Assembly: GCF_900107855.1 (NCBI RefSeq)
Contig: NZ_FNRJ01000012.1
Coordinates: 1 to 64,000 of the forward strand
Length of the DNA stretch: 64,000 nt
Reading direction: 5' to 3'
DNA from: Marinobacterium iners DSM 11526
GTDB lineage: Bacteria; Pseudomonadota; Gammaproteobacteria; Pseudomonadales; Balneatricaceae
Shown piece after piece: positions 32,329 through 42,275 of the stretch. Under the pieces are notes generated by a model that did no database searches, was not told the DNA's origin, and saw only the letters and a program-made list of their open reading frames with translations. Every line of letters begins with the position of its first letter. Position 1 is the first letter of the stretch. The position numbers and the translations under genes are program-made.

Positions 32329-32985
32329 ATGTCACACACTTCAACGGGAACGCTTTCGGCGACAGAGCTGGCACGTATCAAACGCGGAGCCAAACGGGCG
32401 GTCAGTGACCAGCAAAACATGTTGGATTTCATTGATCAGTCGCTGTTGTGCTTCGTAGGGTTTCAGCTTGACGGACAGGTGCGTGTCATTCCGACCTGTC
32501 ACTGGCGTGAGGGTGACTACCTGTATTGGCATGGCCACAGCCGAGCAGCCAATATCCATGGCTGTGAAACCGAGGCACAGAAAGTTTGCGTTACGCTGGC
32601 AACTCTGGATGGGCTGGTGTTGGCGCGTTCAGCGTTTCACCACTCAGTGAACTATCGTTCGGTGATGGTATATGGTGTGCCGGAAGCGGTGACGGACCCG
32701 GCTGAGAAGCGGCATCACTTTGAGCGTTTCATCAACAAGATCAGCCCAGGGCGCTGGCCGCAGCTTCGGCCGGTAACAGACAGCGAAGTGCAGGCAACCG
32801 GGGTGCTCCGGATCAGGCTGGATGAGGCGTCAATGAAGGTTCGTGCCGCAGGCGTTGCTGACGATGAGGCGGATATGGACTGGCCGGTCTGGGCCGGGGT
32901 TGTGCCAGTAGCGGCTGGCTGGGTCGGATTTCAGCAGGATCAACGGCAGGATCAGGCTTATGAGAAGCCCACCCTGCCTCGGTAA
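32329..32985 (+). CDS. Pyridoxamine-phosphate-oxidase-like flavin-binding protein
   Basis: A 218-residue split-barrel protein. The start at 32329 follows CAGGAG. The N-terminal helix (TELARIKRGAKRAVSDQQNMLDFIDQSLLCFVGFQLDGQVRVIPTCHWREGDYLYWHGHSRAANIHGC) and VCVTLATLDGLVLARSAFHHSVNYRSVMVYGVPEAV are typical of the FMN-binding PNPOx-like/NimA-related group, with the conserved H-x-x-x-NYRS region. It lies opposite a MocR regulator. The true substrate is unknown; flavin or PLP vitamers, or detoxification of nitro compounds, are possible. Confidence 0.78.
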   Translation: MSHTSTGTLSATELARIKRGAKRAVSDQQNMLDFIDQSLLCFVGFQLDGQVRVIPTCHWREGDYLYWHGHSRAANIHGCETEAQKVCVTLATLDGLVLARSAFHHSVNYRSVMVYGVPEAVTDPAEKRHHFERFINKISPGRWPQLRPVTDSEVQATGVLRIRLDEASMKVRAAGVADDEADMDWPVWAGVVPVAAGWVGFQQDQRQDQAYEKPTLPR

Positions 32986-33000
32986 AGGGTTGACGGGTGA

Positions 33001-33885
33001 TCAGCCCTGCAGCCGAGCAACATCCACTGAAACCTCCAGTGTCTGTTCACCGCCACCGTCAAATATGATGCCGCGCAGCGGCGTAACGTCCGCATAGTCG
33101 CGACCCCAGGCGGTCACGATATGCTGGCCGGCGGGCATGTTGTTATTGGTGGGGTCAAACTCGAACCAGCCATCACCCGGTGAATACACGGCAAACCATG
33201 CATGAGAGGCATCGGCCCCCACCAGCTTTTCCTGACCGGGCGGCGGCAGTGTTTCCAGATAGCCGCTGACATAGCGGGCCGGGAAGCCCAGCGCGCGCAG
33301 GCAACCGATCGCCAGATGTGCGAAGTCCTGGCAGACGCCACGTTTGTGTCTCAGCACATCATGCAGTGGCGTGGCGATTGTGGAAAACTCCGGGTCGTAG
33401 GTGAAGTCCTCGTAGATGCGCTGGGTCAGCTCGCGAACGGCCGAGAGCAGGGTGCGTTCGGTGGGAAAGCTCGGTGCTGCATACTCACGCAGTTGTTTGC
33501 TGGCGCGGATCATGGGCGAATCCAGCAGGAATTCTCGCGCCAGCAGGGTCTCTTCGTCAGTGGCCAGATCGATGCGTGCGCGGGCCTCGCTGATGCTGCA
33601 ACCCAGATCCAGAGCGCTTTCGGGCTGTCCCGGATTTACGTCGATGCGGCTGGTGATGTCGATTTCGAGCAGCTTGTGCGGTTCCTGCAGCATGAAATAG
33701 CAGTAGCGATTGCCAAAATAGTCCAGGTGCTCGCGCAGCCAGCCTGTCTTGGGCGTCACTTCAATACGGCTGTCCAGACAGCGCTGGGAAGGCGTATTGC
33801 GCGGCAGCAGGTGCGCCTTGTTGAAACATTGGCTGACCGGCTGCTCATAGGTATAGCGCGTGATGTGGCGGATACGGTAGATCAT
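33001..33885 (-). CDS. Transglutaminase-like cysteine peptidase protein
   Basis: A 294-residue protein. The bacterial transglutaminase N-terminal domain (MIYRIRHITRYTYEQPVSQCFNKAHLLPRNTPSQRC, 1-36) is followed by the catalytic domain with Cys in HKRGVCQDFAHLAIGCLRALGFPARYVSGYLE, His in ADASHAWFAVYSPGDGWFEFDPTNNN and Asp in the same stretch (about 165-245). It is the last gene of a five-gene minus-strand operon and overlaps the fused ATP-grasp/alpha-E gene by four bases. Such proteins are predicted to cleave or form amide/isopeptide bonds with the ATP-grasp partners. Substrates are unknown. Confidence 0.85.
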   Translation of the reverse strand: MIYRIRHITRYTYEQPVSQCFNKAHLLPRNTPSQRCLDSRIEVTPKTGWLREHLDYFGNRYCYFMLQEPHKLLEIDITSRIDVNPGQPESALDLGCSISEARARIDLATDEETLLAREFLLDSPMIRASKQLREYAAPSFPTERTLLSAVRELTQRIYEDFTYDPEFSTIATPLHDVLRHKRGVCQDFAHLAIGCLRALGFPARYVSGYLETLPPPGQEKLVGADASHAWFAVYSPGDGWFEFDPTNNNMPAGQHIVTAWGRDYADVTPLRGIIFDGGGEQTLEVSVDVARLQG

Positions 33886-36431
33886 TCCTCGTCACCCCAT
33901 CGGGTATTCACCAGCTGCTGCGGGTTGCGCTGATGCTCAAAGTAATGGCCGGCAATCAGGGTGGCGGTTGCCGTCAGGCGCTCAAACAGCTGGCTGAGCA
34001 GTGTATCCAGTGCCTGGCGCTGTCCCTGATCATCCAGCTCGGCGAGTTGCTCGGCACGGGACAGCTGCAGCAGGGTACGGGCCTCCAGCAATGTGCGGCG
34101 CTCTTCGCTCAGCAGAGACGTTGAGGCGCCACCCTGCAATTCGTAAAGATGCTGAGTCAGCTGGTCCAGCTGATACTGCAGCGAGCGCGGGTTGCTGCGA
34201 TCAAGCAGGAGAAGCACCAGGGCGTTACGCAGCTCGGGCTGACTGCGGTAGCGGCGACGGTAGGTGACCAGCACTTCGCCGCACATGAGGGCGGCTTCAA
34301 GCAGCTGTTCTTCGGCATCGTCGTCCAGTACCGGCACCAGCAGGGCGCGCAGCAGCAGGGTGGTTTGCAGGGTGCGCTCCAGGCGTCGGCCCATTTCGAG
34401 GAAGCGCCAGCCAAAGCCGCGAATCATGCTTTCCTGACTCAGGCCTGAGAGAGCGAGCAGGCTGGTAATCAGCGGGTCCAACGCTTCTTCAGGGGCTGCC
34501 AGACTGTCCGGTTGTAGCTGAGCTGGCAGATCATTGAGGGTGTCCCTCAAGTCGCTCAGGACCCGGTGGGTATCACCGGACAGCATCTCGCGGGCCTCTT
34601 CTGTACAGCTGAGCATGGCCTGTACGTTGCTGCAGACGCTGCCGAAGCGGCCGCTGTCGAGAATGACGTTGAGCAGCTCGGTTTCAGGGTTATCGAAGGT
34701 CTGTGGGTCCTGTGGGCTGAAACCAGGCTGTGTGCCCGTGACTTCGGTCACGCTTTGCAACAGCTGGTGTCGCACGCTGTCCGGCAGAGTGCTTGCGCTG
34801 TTCAGTTGCATGAAGGTGGTACGCAGCAGCCGCGTGGCTGACTCGGCGCGTTCTGAGTAGCGTCCCATCCAGAACAGGTTTTCAACCACACGGCTGGGCA
34901 GATCGCTGCTCTGTTCGCCGCTGAGCAGAGAGGTTTGTTGCTCTCGCAGCGTGGTCAGGCGCTGAGGCTCAGAAGCCAGTACCCAGGTGTCCTTGCTGGT
35001 GGCACCGAGCTGATTGCTGACCACCATCTGCCGGCCAGAGCTGGCCACTCGCGTCAGACCACCGGACATCACGGTGTAGGAACCTTCGTCGGCTACGGCA
35101 AAGCCGCGCAGAACCGTTGGGCTGGGGCGCAGCCCACCTCTTTGAAGAGTGGGTGATGTCGATGGAAGATTGGCTTCCTGTGCGACCCATTGAGCGGGGT
35201 TGCGGGTCAGTTCACGATGCCAGTGTGCCAGTCCCTTTTCATCCAGCTGTGCTCCATACACGCTTTGCTGTCCGGGGCGGCGGCTGGTGGGTTTGATGAT
35301 CAATTCCGGCAGGTGGGTCAGAACATACTCACGGTCGGCTGGATCACCCAGCCACCAGGTGCGGGCACTGGGCAGGGTGAGTGGATGACCGAGGAAAAAT
35401 TCACTGATGCGTGGCATGTACTTGAGCAGGGCCGGATTTTCCAGAATGCCCGAACCCAGCGGATTTGCAACCACCACATTGCCGGCACGAACAGCCTCCA
35501 GCAGCCCGGGCACGCCGAGATGGGAGTCGCCGCGCAGCTCGACCGGATCGCACCAAATATCATCCACGCGACGCAGGATGACGTCTACGCGGTGCAGACC
35601 ATCCAGGGACTTCATCCACACGAAGCCATCACGTACGGTCAGGTCGCCTCCCTGTACCAGCGAATACCCCAGATAGTTGGCCAGGTAAGTGTGCTCGAAA
35701 TAGGTTTCGCTGTAGGCCCCGGGGGTCAGAATGACGACTCTGGGAGTGCCGCCATTGGGCGCCAGGCTGTTCAGCTTGCGTCGAAGCGCCTGAAAGAACA
35801 AGGCAAGGCGATGCACCTGACTGTCGCGGATCAGGCTTGGCAAGATGCGTGACATCACGGTGCGGTTTTCCAGCGCATAGCCGGCACCACTTGGGGCCTG
35901 AGTGCGATCGGCAACGACCTGCATCTGGCCGTCAGGGCCTCGTACCATGTCCACCGCATGCAGGATCAGCTGCTGCTCGCCCGGCATGTTGAGTCCCTGG
36001 CAGGCACGCAAAAAACCGCTGTGAGACAGAATCAGCTCCGCCGGCAGTATGCGGTTGCGGATCAGTTCACGCGGACCATACAGATCGCGCAGAATCAGAT
36101 CGAACAGCTCGGCCCGCTCGCTCAGCCCCGCCTCAATACGGCTCCACTCTTCGCTGCCGATCAGCAGGGGTACCGGGTCCAGCCCCCAGACACGGGTTTT
36201 CTGGGGCTGGCCCACCATGTTGTAGTTGGCACCATCGTCACGCAGGATGCGTTGTGCTTTGTGCTGACGGTTCTGCAGCCCCGCGATGCCAAGCCGGCTC
36301 AGGGCATCCAGTACATATTGCCAGTGAGGCCGGATACGGCTGTCGGCGGCAAACGCCTCATCAAAGCGTCCGTCCCGCGGTGCATACTGCAGCAGGGCTT
36401 CAGGCGGCGGAGTCAAATTGTCGGTTGCCAC
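33882..36431 (-). CDS. Circularly permuted ATP-grasp fused to alpha-E domain
   Basis: An 849-residue fusion. Residues about 1-490 match the DUF404/DUF407 circularly permuted ATP-grasp: GLDPVPLLIGSEEWSRIEAGLSERAELFDLILRDLYGPRELI, VVADRTQAPSGAGYALENRTVMSR, RVVILTPGAYSETYFEHTYLANYLGYSLVQGGDLTVRDGFVWMKSLDGLHRVDVILRRVDD, and SGGLTRVASSGRQMVVSNQLGATSKDTWVL. Residues about 520-849 are an alpha-E (DUF403) domain: LPSRVVENLFWMGRYSERAESATRLLRTTF. The same two modules exist as separate genes at 40821-42275 and 39891-40817, so the operon holds two versions. The family is predicted to form peptide-like amide bonds. Confidence 0.88.
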   Translation of the reverse strand: MATDNLTPPPEALLQYAPRDGRFDEAFAADSRIRPHWQYVLDALSRLGIAGLQNRQHKAQRILRDDGANYNMVGQPQKTRVWGLDPVPLLIGSEEWSRIEAGLSERAELFDLILRDLYGPRELIRNRILPAELILSHSGFLRACQGLNMPGEQQLILHAVDMVRGPDGQMQVVADRTQAPSGAGYALENRTVMSRILPSLIRDSQVHRLALFFQALRRKLNSLAPNGGTPRVVILTPGAYSETYFEHTYLANYLGYSLVQGGDLTVRDGFVWMKSLDGLHRVDVILRRVDDIWCDPVELRGDSHLGVPGLLEAVRAGNVVVANPLGSGILENPALLKYMPRISEFFLGHPLTLPSARTWWLGDPADREYVLTHLPELIIKPTSRRPGQQSVYGAQLDEKGLAHWHRELTRNPAQWVAQEANLPSTSPTLQRGGLRPSPTVLRGFAVADEGSYTVMSGGLTRVASSGRQMVVSNQLGATSKDTWVLASEPQRLTTLREQQTSLLSGEQSSDLPSRVVENLFWMGRYSERAESATRLLRTTFMQLNSASTLPDSVRHQLLQSVTEVTGTQPGFSPQDPQTFDNPETELLNVILDSGRFGSVCSNVQAMLSCTEEAREMLSGDTHRVLSDLRDTLNDLPAQLQPDSLAAPEEALDPLITSLLALSGLSQESMIRGFGWRFLEMGRRLERTLQTTLLLRALLVPVLDDDAEEQLLEAALMCGEVLVTYRRRYRSQPELRNALVLLLLDRSNPRSLQYQLDQLTQHLYELQGGASTSLLSEERRTLLEARTLLQLSRAEQLAELDDQGQRQALDTLLSQLFERLTATATLIAGHYFEHQRNPQQLVNTRWGDEE

Positions 36432-36488
36432 TGTACAGGGGCCTCTGGCTTGGAGTCAGCGGGCATCATAGGTGTTTTTTTGCACAGT

Positions 36489-39400
36489 TCAAGAACTTCG
36501 CCTCAGGTCGAGAGTATGCGGGTACTCGGCAAGCAGTTCCTCCAGCGGTGGTGCCATCGGACGTGGCGCTACATCATGCGGGAAAAATTCACGCAGCGCG
36601 CCGTAAAATGGCGGTGGCGTAACCGGGCCCGGCGTATAGCCGTAATTGTGGAAGCGATTGACCCGACGTGCCTCGGCCTCGAAGGCGTTGACCGGCTGGG
36701 TATCGTAGCTGCGTCCCCCCGGATGGCTGACGTGATAGGTGCAGCCACCGATGGAGTGACCGTTCCAGCTATCAATCACATCAAACACCAGTGGGGCATG
36801 CACGCCGATGGTCGGGTGCAGGGCCGAGGGCGGGCTCCAGGCACGATAGCGGATGCCGGCCACGTATTCGCCCTGTACCCCGGTTGCCCTGAGGGGAACG
36901 CGGCGACCGTTGCAGGCCAGCAAATAACGTCCCTCGGTCAGGCCGCTCAAGCGTACCTGCAGTCGTTCCACTGACGAGTCCACGTAGCGAGCGGTGCCAA
37001 AGCTGGACACTTCCTCGCCCAGTACATGCCAGGGCTCGATCGCCCAGCGCAGCTCTAGCTCCATGTCATCGATCTGAACCCGGCCGTAGTGAGGGAAGCG
37101 GAACTCCTCGAACGGCGCCAGCCATTCCAGCTGGAACGGCAGACCGTGATACTGCAGGTCCCTGACCACGTCCTTCAGGTCTGACCACACATAGTGCGGC
37201 AGCATGAAACGATCGTGCAGTTCAGTTCCCCAGCGTACCAGTGGCTTGTGGTAGGGCTGTTTCCAGAAGCGAGCGACCAGCGCGCGCAGTAGCAGAGTCT
37301 GGACCAGCGACATCTGTGGATGCGGCGGCATTTCAAAACCGCGGAACTCCAGAATGCCCTGACGACCCGATGCCGAGCCGGCTGCATACAGCTTGTCGAT
37401 GCAGAACTCGGAGCGGTGCGTGTTACCGGTGATGTCCACCAGCAGATTCCGCATCAGCCGGTCTACCAGCCAGGGCTGCTCCACCAGACCATCCGGCATC
37501 TGCTGGAATGCGATCTCCAACTCGTAAAGGGCTTCGTCACGGCCTTCATCCACACGGGGCGCCTGACTGGTCGGGCCGATGAACATGCCCGAGAACAGAT
37601 ACGACAGGCTGGGATGATGCTGCCAGTAGGTTACCAGCGAGCGCAGCAGGTCAGGCCGGCGCAGCAATGGGCTATCGGCGGGTGTCACCCCGCCCAGTGT
37701 GACGTGGTTGCCGCCACCGGTACCGCCGTGGCGACCATCCAGCATGAACTTTTCGGTGCCCAGTCGGGCCAGGCGTGCCTCTTCGTACAGAGCGGTCGTG
37801 TTGTCCACCAGCTCCTGCCAGCTGCTGGCCGGGTGAATATTCACCTCGATAACGCCGGGGTCAGGCGTGACCAGCAGTTTTTGCAGGCGGGGATCACGCG
37901 GCGGCTCATAGCCCTCGATGACCACAGGCAGCTTGAGTTCGGCCGCGGTGTGTTCGATATGGTTGATCAGGTCTACGTAATGTTCCAGATGACTGATCGG
38001 TGGCAGGAACAGGTGCAGACGTCCCTCACGGGCTTCAATGCACAGTGCCGTGCGTAGAACATCGGTCCAGACCCTCGGTGTCTCGCTGTCGCTTTCCTGA
38101 TCGGCCGGGATATCCATCATCTGGCGGCTGTCAGCCGGGTTGGGCTGTGCCGCCGACGTCATGTCGGCAAAAGGACGATAGCCGGGCAGCGGAGCCTTTT
38201 CGGCAAAGGGGTCTGCATCGGGCTCAAAGTAAAGTTCGTCTTCTGCCGCCGTTGGCAGGCTGCCCAGCGGTAGACGGAACCCCAGCGGAGAGTCTCCCGG
38301 AATCAGGGTCAGCTGTTCGCTGCGCAGCGGCCAGGGTGTTGAGCGCCAGCGTTGAGTGCTGTAGTTCCAGCCCAGCGGCAGCACCATACCAGTGGGCGTG
38401 TCCAGACCACGACTTAGCAGGCGTGCCAGACGCTTACGTTCCATGTCGTCCTTGAGGTCGAACGTTTTCGGATCCACGTTAGCGGGCAGTTGTTGCTCTT
38501 GCCACAGATAGTAGAGGCTGTCTTCGAACGCCTCGACCAGATAGCGCGAGGGCAGCCCCAGATTGCGACACAGGGTGTGCATGAAGCGGCGTGCCTCATC
38601 CAGCCCGTGGCCATAATCCCGGTCAACGCGTGCCAGCAACTCGGTGTCGTGCCACAGAGGCTCCCCATCCGTGCGCCAGAAACAGCCCAGCGCCCAGCGC
38701 GGGACCTCCTCACCGGGGTACCACTTGCCCTGTCCGTAGTGCAACAGACCGTTGGGCGCGAAACGGCGGCGCAGCCGCAGCAGCAGATCCTTGGCCAGGC
38801 TGAGCTTGTCATCACCCAGCGCTTCAATGTTCCACTGTGCCGAATCCATGTCGTCAATGGATACGAAGGTCGGCTCGCCCCCCATGGTCAGGCGAACATC
38901 ACCGGCCTCCAGCTCCCGGTCGATCATCTGGCCCAACGCGTCAATGGCCGCCCACTGGTCATCGCTGTAGGGTTTGGTGACACGGGGATCTTCGTGAATA
39001 CGGGTGACCCTGTTGCTGTAGCTGAACTCCACTTCACAGGTGTCAGACGCGCCGGTCATCGGTGCGGCTGACTCGGGAGATGGGGTACAGGCCAGTGGTA
39101 TGTGCCCTTCACCCGCGAACAGCCCTGAAGTTGGATCGAGACCAACCCAGCCCGCACCGGGGATAAAGACCTCGCACCAGGCGTGCAGGTCGGTAAAGTC
39201 CTGTGCGGTGCCCGAGGGGCCATCCAGTGCCTCCTGATCCTGCTTCAGCTGCACCAGATAACCCGAGGCAAAGCGGGCGGCCAGTCCCAGCTGGCGCAGT
39301 ATCTGTACCATCAGCCAGCTGGTATCGCGGCAGGAGCCCTTCTTGAGCGTCAGAGTTTCTTCCGGTGTCTGTACGCCAGGCTCAAGGCGGATGCCGTAGT

Positions 39401-39869
39401 CGATCTCCTGCTCCAGCCGCTGGTTCAGGCTGACCAGGAAATTGATGATGGACGTCTTTTCGCGTGATACCGATTTAACCCATTTACTCAACAGAGGTCC
39501 GTTTTCTGTCACTTCCAGATAGGGCTGAAGCTCTTTTTCCAGTGCCTTGTCGTAACTGAACGGATAGTGTTCGGCATACTCTTCAACAAAGAAATCGAAT
39601 GGGTTGATCACGGTCATGTCCGCAATCACCTCGACCTCAACCTTCAGTGACGTCGTTTTCTCCGGGAAGACCAGACGAGCAATATGGTTTCCGAACGGGT
39701 CCTGTTGCCAGTTGATGAAGTGCGTTTCCGGCTTGATGCGCAGCGTATAGCCGTGAATATGGGTACGGCTATGCGGGGCCGGGCGCAGCCTCAGTTGATG
39801 CGGTGACAGACTCACCGGACGATCAAAGCGGTATTCGGTAACGTGGTTGATCGCTATGCGTATGGTCAC
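36489..39869 (-). CDS. Transglutaminase-like protein with DUF2126
   Basis: A 1126-residue protein with a GTG start at 39869. The N-terminal transglutaminase N-domain (TIRIAINHVTEYRFDRPVSLSPHQLRLRPAPHSRTHIHGY) and catalytic domain have Cys in TLKKGSCRDTSWLMVQILRQLGLAARFASGYL and His/Asp in FTDLHAWCEVFIPGAGWVGLDPTSG (about 165-255). The rest (about 300-1126) is DUF2126, with GGEPTFVSIDDMDSAQWNIEALG, LDGRHGGTGGGNHVTLGGVTPADSPLLRRPDLLRSLVTYWQHHPSLSYLFSGMFIGPTSQAPRVDE and RGFEMPPHPQMSLVQTLLLRALVARFW. It resembles glutamine-synthetase-like ligase folds in some predictions. It lies third in the operon. Function unknown. Confidence 0.88.
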   Translation of the reverse strand: MTIRIAINHVTEYRFDRPVSLSPHQLRLRPAPHSRTHIHGYTLRIKPETHFINWQQDPFGNHIARLVFPEKTTSLKVEVEVIADMTVINPFDFFVEEYAEHYPFSYDKALEKELQPYLEVTENGPLLSKWVKSVSREKTSIINFLVSLNQRLEQEIDYGIRLEPGVQTPEETLTLKKGSCRDTSWLMVQILRQLGLAARFASGYLVQLKQDQEALDGPSGTAQDFTDLHAWCEVFIPGAGWVGLDPTSGLFAGEGHIPLACTPSPESAAPMTGASDTCEVEFSYSNRVTRIHEDPRVTKPYSDDQWAAIDALGQMIDRELEAGDVRLTMGGEPTFVSIDDMDSAQWNIEALGDDKLSLAKDLLLRLRRRFAPNGLLHYGQGKWYPGEEVPRWALGCFWRTDGEPLWHDTELLARVDRDYGHGLDEARRFMHTLCRNLGLPSRYLVEAFEDSLYYLWQEQQLPANVDPKTFDLKDDMERKRLARLLSRGLDTPTGMVLPLGWNYSTQRWRSTPWPLRSEQLTLIPGDSPLGFRLPLGSLPTAAEDELYFEPDADPFAEKAPLPGYRPFADMTSAAQPNPADSRQMMDIPADQESDSETPRVWTDVLRTALCIEAREGRLHLFLPPISHLEHYVDLINHIEHTAAELKLPVVIEGYEPPRDPRLQKLLVTPDPGVIEVNIHPASSWQELVDNTTALYEEARLARLGTEKFMLDGRHGGTGGGNHVTLGGVTPADSPLLRRPDLLRSLVTYWQHHPSLSYLFSGMFIGPTSQAPRVDEGRDEALYELEIAFQQMPDGLVEQPWLVDRLMRNLLVDITGNTHRSEFCIDKLYAAGSASGRQGILEFRGFEMPPHPQMSLVQTLLLRALVARFWKQPYHKPLVRWGTELHDRFMLPHYVWSDLKDVVRDLQYHGLPFQLEWLAPFEEFRFPHYGRVQIDDMELELRWAIEPWHVLGEEVSSFGTARYVDSSVERLQVRLSGLTEGRYLLACNGRRVPLRATGVQGEYVAGIRYRAWSPPSALHPTIGVHAPLVFDVIDSWNGHSIGGCTYHVSHPGGRSYDTQPVNAFEAEARRVNRFHNYGYTPGPVTPPPFYGALREFFPHDVAPRPMAPPLEELLAEYPHTLDLRRSS

Positions 39870-39890
39870 GATAAGGGCCTCTGTGCAGAC

Positions 39891-40817
39891 TCAGGCAGGA
39901 AACCAGGTCTGGGAAATCCGGTTGCTGAGCTGGCAGAGCTGTATCTGCAGATCGTTAAGAAAGCTGCGAAACGCCGGGCCCAGATCTGCCTCGGTTGTGA
40001 TCGGATAGACACTGGGATTGATCTCACGAATCAATTCCACCACGTGATGTCCCTGCGGCAGTTTGCCGGCGGAAATCTCCAGTTGGGTCAGACAGGCCTC
40101 GACACTACGCGGAAAGTGCGCATCTTCCAGCAGGTAGCAGGCCACGTCCGGGCCGGTGACCGACATGCGAACGCTGCGGCGGTAGCTCATATAGGCGCTG
40201 GCGGAGCGCAGTACGTTACCCCAGACCACCTGACGCAGGTTGACGCTGGCATCGCCGTTGGCCGCGATCAGGGCCGCGGCACCGGCATCCAGAATGCGCG
40301 TGGTCATATCGGATCGCTCCAGATCACGCCCCAGCTTGACGAACTGCCAAGGTGCGTCGTGGCTCATGGTGCCGGACAGCATGCCGAACAGCATCTGACA
40401 GCGACTGACGACTTGGTCGAGAAATTCGTAGCGTTTGCTGCGATTGATTCCCAGACGGATGTTGTTCTGGGCATACAGGTAGAGCTCGTTGATCTGTTCC
40501 CAGCTTTCCACCGGCAGTACATCGCGGCTGGTGCGGATGTTCTCACGCAACATGCGCAGCGCCGACAGCATTGAGCTGGGGTTGGTATCGTCGGCCAGAA
40601 TGAACTTGACCACGTTGTGCTCGTCACGAATGCGGTAGCGCTCACTGAAGAGATCACTGGCACTGTTGAGCTCGACCAAGGAATACCAGCTGATATCGAC
40701 CTCTCGTGGCAAATCGAACAGCAGCTTGTCATAGACACTGACCAGGCGGGCCGTGTTTTCAACACGCTCCAGATAGCGGGCGGCCCAGTAAAGACGTTCG
40801 GCAACTTTTGACAGCAT
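39891..40817 (-). CDS. Alpha-E domain (DUF403) protein
   Basis: A 308-residue all-helical protein. The family start is MLSKVAERLYWAARYLERVENTARLVSVYDKLLFDLPREVDISWYSLVELN, and NPSSMLSALRMLRENIRTSRDVLPVESWEQINELYLYA, LSGTMSHDAPWQFVKLGRDLERSDMTTRILDAG and VDACYLLEDAHFPRSVEACL-like sequence follow. It starts three bases after the ATP-grasp gene stop and precedes the transglutaminase-DUF2126 gene by 21 bases, so it is translated with both. Alpha-E proteins always accompany this ATP-grasp family and may bind the substrate or acceptor. The biochemical role is unknown. Confidence 0.88.
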   Translation of the reverse strand: MLSKVAERLYWAARYLERVENTARLVSVYDKLLFDLPREVDISWYSLVELNSASDLFSERYRIRDEHNVVKFILADDTNPSSMLSALRMLRENIRTSRDVLPVESWEQINELYLYAQNNIRLGINRSKRYEFLDQVVSRCQMLFGMLSGTMSHDAPWQFVKLGRDLERSDMTTRILDAGAAALIAANGDASVNLRQVVWGNVLRSASAYMSYRRSVRMSVTGPDVACYLLEDAHFPRSVEACLTQLEISAGKLPQGHHVVELIREINPSVYPITTEADLGPAFRSFLNDLQIQLCQLSNRISQTWFPA

Positions 40818-40820
40818 GGC

Positions 40821-42275
40821 TTATTCCTCCCCCCCATCGACAATCCAGGTATCCTTGCTTCCCCCGCCCTGAGAGGAGTTCACCACCAGTGAGCCCTTCT
40901 TCATGGCGACGCGGGTCAGTCCTCCGGTGGTGACGTAGGTGTCGCGTCCCTGCAGGATGAAAGGGCGCAGATCCAGATGACGCGGTTCCAGACTGCCGTT
41001 ATCGACCAGCGTGGGGGCGGTTGAAAGTGCCAGCGTGGGCTGTGCGATGTAGTTGCGTGGGTTGTCCTGAATCAGTTTGGCGAACTGGGCCTGTTCCTTC
41101 TTGGTGGAGTGAGGCCCCACCAGCATGCCGTAGCCACCGGACTCATTGGCGGGCTTGACTACCAGCTTGTCCAGATTCTCCAGCACGTAGGCACGATGCT
41201 CTGGGTCGTCACACAGGAAGGTTTCAACATTCTTGATGATGGGTTCTTCGTTGAGGTAATAGCGGATGATCTCGGGCACGTAGGCGTACACAACCTTGTC
41301 ATCGGCCACGCCGGCACCGGGCGCATTGGCCAGGGCGACCTTGCCTTTCTGCCAGGCGCGCATCAAACCGGGAACGCCCAGTACGGAGTCCTTGTTGAAC
41401 ACGGACGGGTCCAGAAACAGATCATCGATACGGCGATAGATGACATCTACCCGCTCAGGGCCGCTGATCGTTTTCATATAGACACAATCATCGTCACCGA
41501 CTATCAGGTCTGACCCTTCTACCAGCTCGATTCCCATTTGCTGGGCAAGGAATGCGTGCTCGAAGTAGGCCGAGTTGAAGATGCCGGGGGTCAACACCAC
41601 GATGACGGGCTTGCGGACATCCCGGGGCGACAGGGACGCCAACATGTCGAACAGGCTGGCACAGTAACCGTCGATGGGCAGGATATCGTCCTTCTCGAAC
41701 AATTCGGGCAGGACGCGTTTGGTGATGGCGCGATTCTCCAGCATGTAAGACACGCCAGATGGCACGCGCAGGTTGTCTTCCAGCACGTAGAACTCGCCGT
41801 CACCGTCACGCACCAGATCGGTACCGCAGATATGCGCCCACACACCAAGTGGTGGTGTGATACCGATGCACTCGGGTCGAAAGTTGCGCGACTCGGTGAT
41901 GATCTCGGCTGGAATGATGCCGTCCTTCAGGACCTGCTGTTCATGGTAGAGATCATTGATGAAGAGGTTCAGTGCCTTGAGGCGTTGTTCCAGCCCGGCG
42001 GCGGTGGTACGCCACTGTTTCGCCGAAATGGTGCGGGGCACGATGTCGAACGGCCAGGCACGGTCGATGTTGCCTTCCTCGGTATAAACCGTGAAGCTGA
42101 CACCCATCTCCTGAATGGTGGCCTCCGCCATCTGGCGGCGCGATTCGATCTCTTCAGGAGGAAGGGACTCAAGGTAGTGGATCAGTTGCCGTGCAGGGGG
42201 GCGAATGCTGCCATTTCGGCCTACCAGTTCATCAAAATACCCGTTCGGGTCATACGATTTCCAATCCATCGTCAT
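40821..42275 (-). CDS. Circularly permuted ATP-grasp type 2 ligase
   Basis: A 484-residue enzyme of the DUF404/DUF407 group. Landmarks are WPFDIVPRTISAKQWRTTAAGLEQRLKALNLFINDLYHEQQVLKDGIIPAEII, GEFYVLEDNLRVPSGVSYMLENRAITKRVLPELF, PVIVVLTPGIFNSAYFEHAFLAQQMGIELVEGSDLIVGDDDCVYMKT, VVKPANESGGYGMLVGP (ATP-binding) and TGGLTRVAMKKGSLVVNSSQGGGSKDTWIV. It is the first gene of the operon; its promoter lies in 42276-42500. The family is predicted to ligate a carboxylate to an amine using ATP. Product and target are unknown. Confidence 0.9.
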   Translation of the reverse strand: MTMDWKSYDPNGYFDELVGRNGSIRPPARQLIHYLESLPPEEIESRRQMAEATIQEMGVSFTVYTEEGNIDRAWPFDIVPRTISAKQWRTTAAGLEQRLKALNLFINDLYHEQQVLKDGIIPAEIITESRNFRPECIGITPPLGVWAHICGTDLVRDGDGEFYVLEDNLRVPSGVSYMLENRAITKRVLPELFEKDDILPIDGYCASLFDMLASLSPRDVRKPVIVVLTPGIFNSAYFEHAFLAQQMGIELVEGSDLIVGDDDCVYMKTISGPERVDVIYRRIDDLFLDPSVFNKDSVLGVPGLMRAWQKGKVALANAPGAGVADDKVVYAYVPEIIRYYLNEEPIIKNVETFLCDDPEHRAYVLENLDKLVVKPANESGGYGMLVGPHSTKKEQAQFAKLIQDNPRNYIAQPTLALSTAPTLVDNGSLEPRHLDLRPFILQGRDTYVTTGGLTRVAMKKGSLVVNSSQGGGSKDTWIVDGGEE

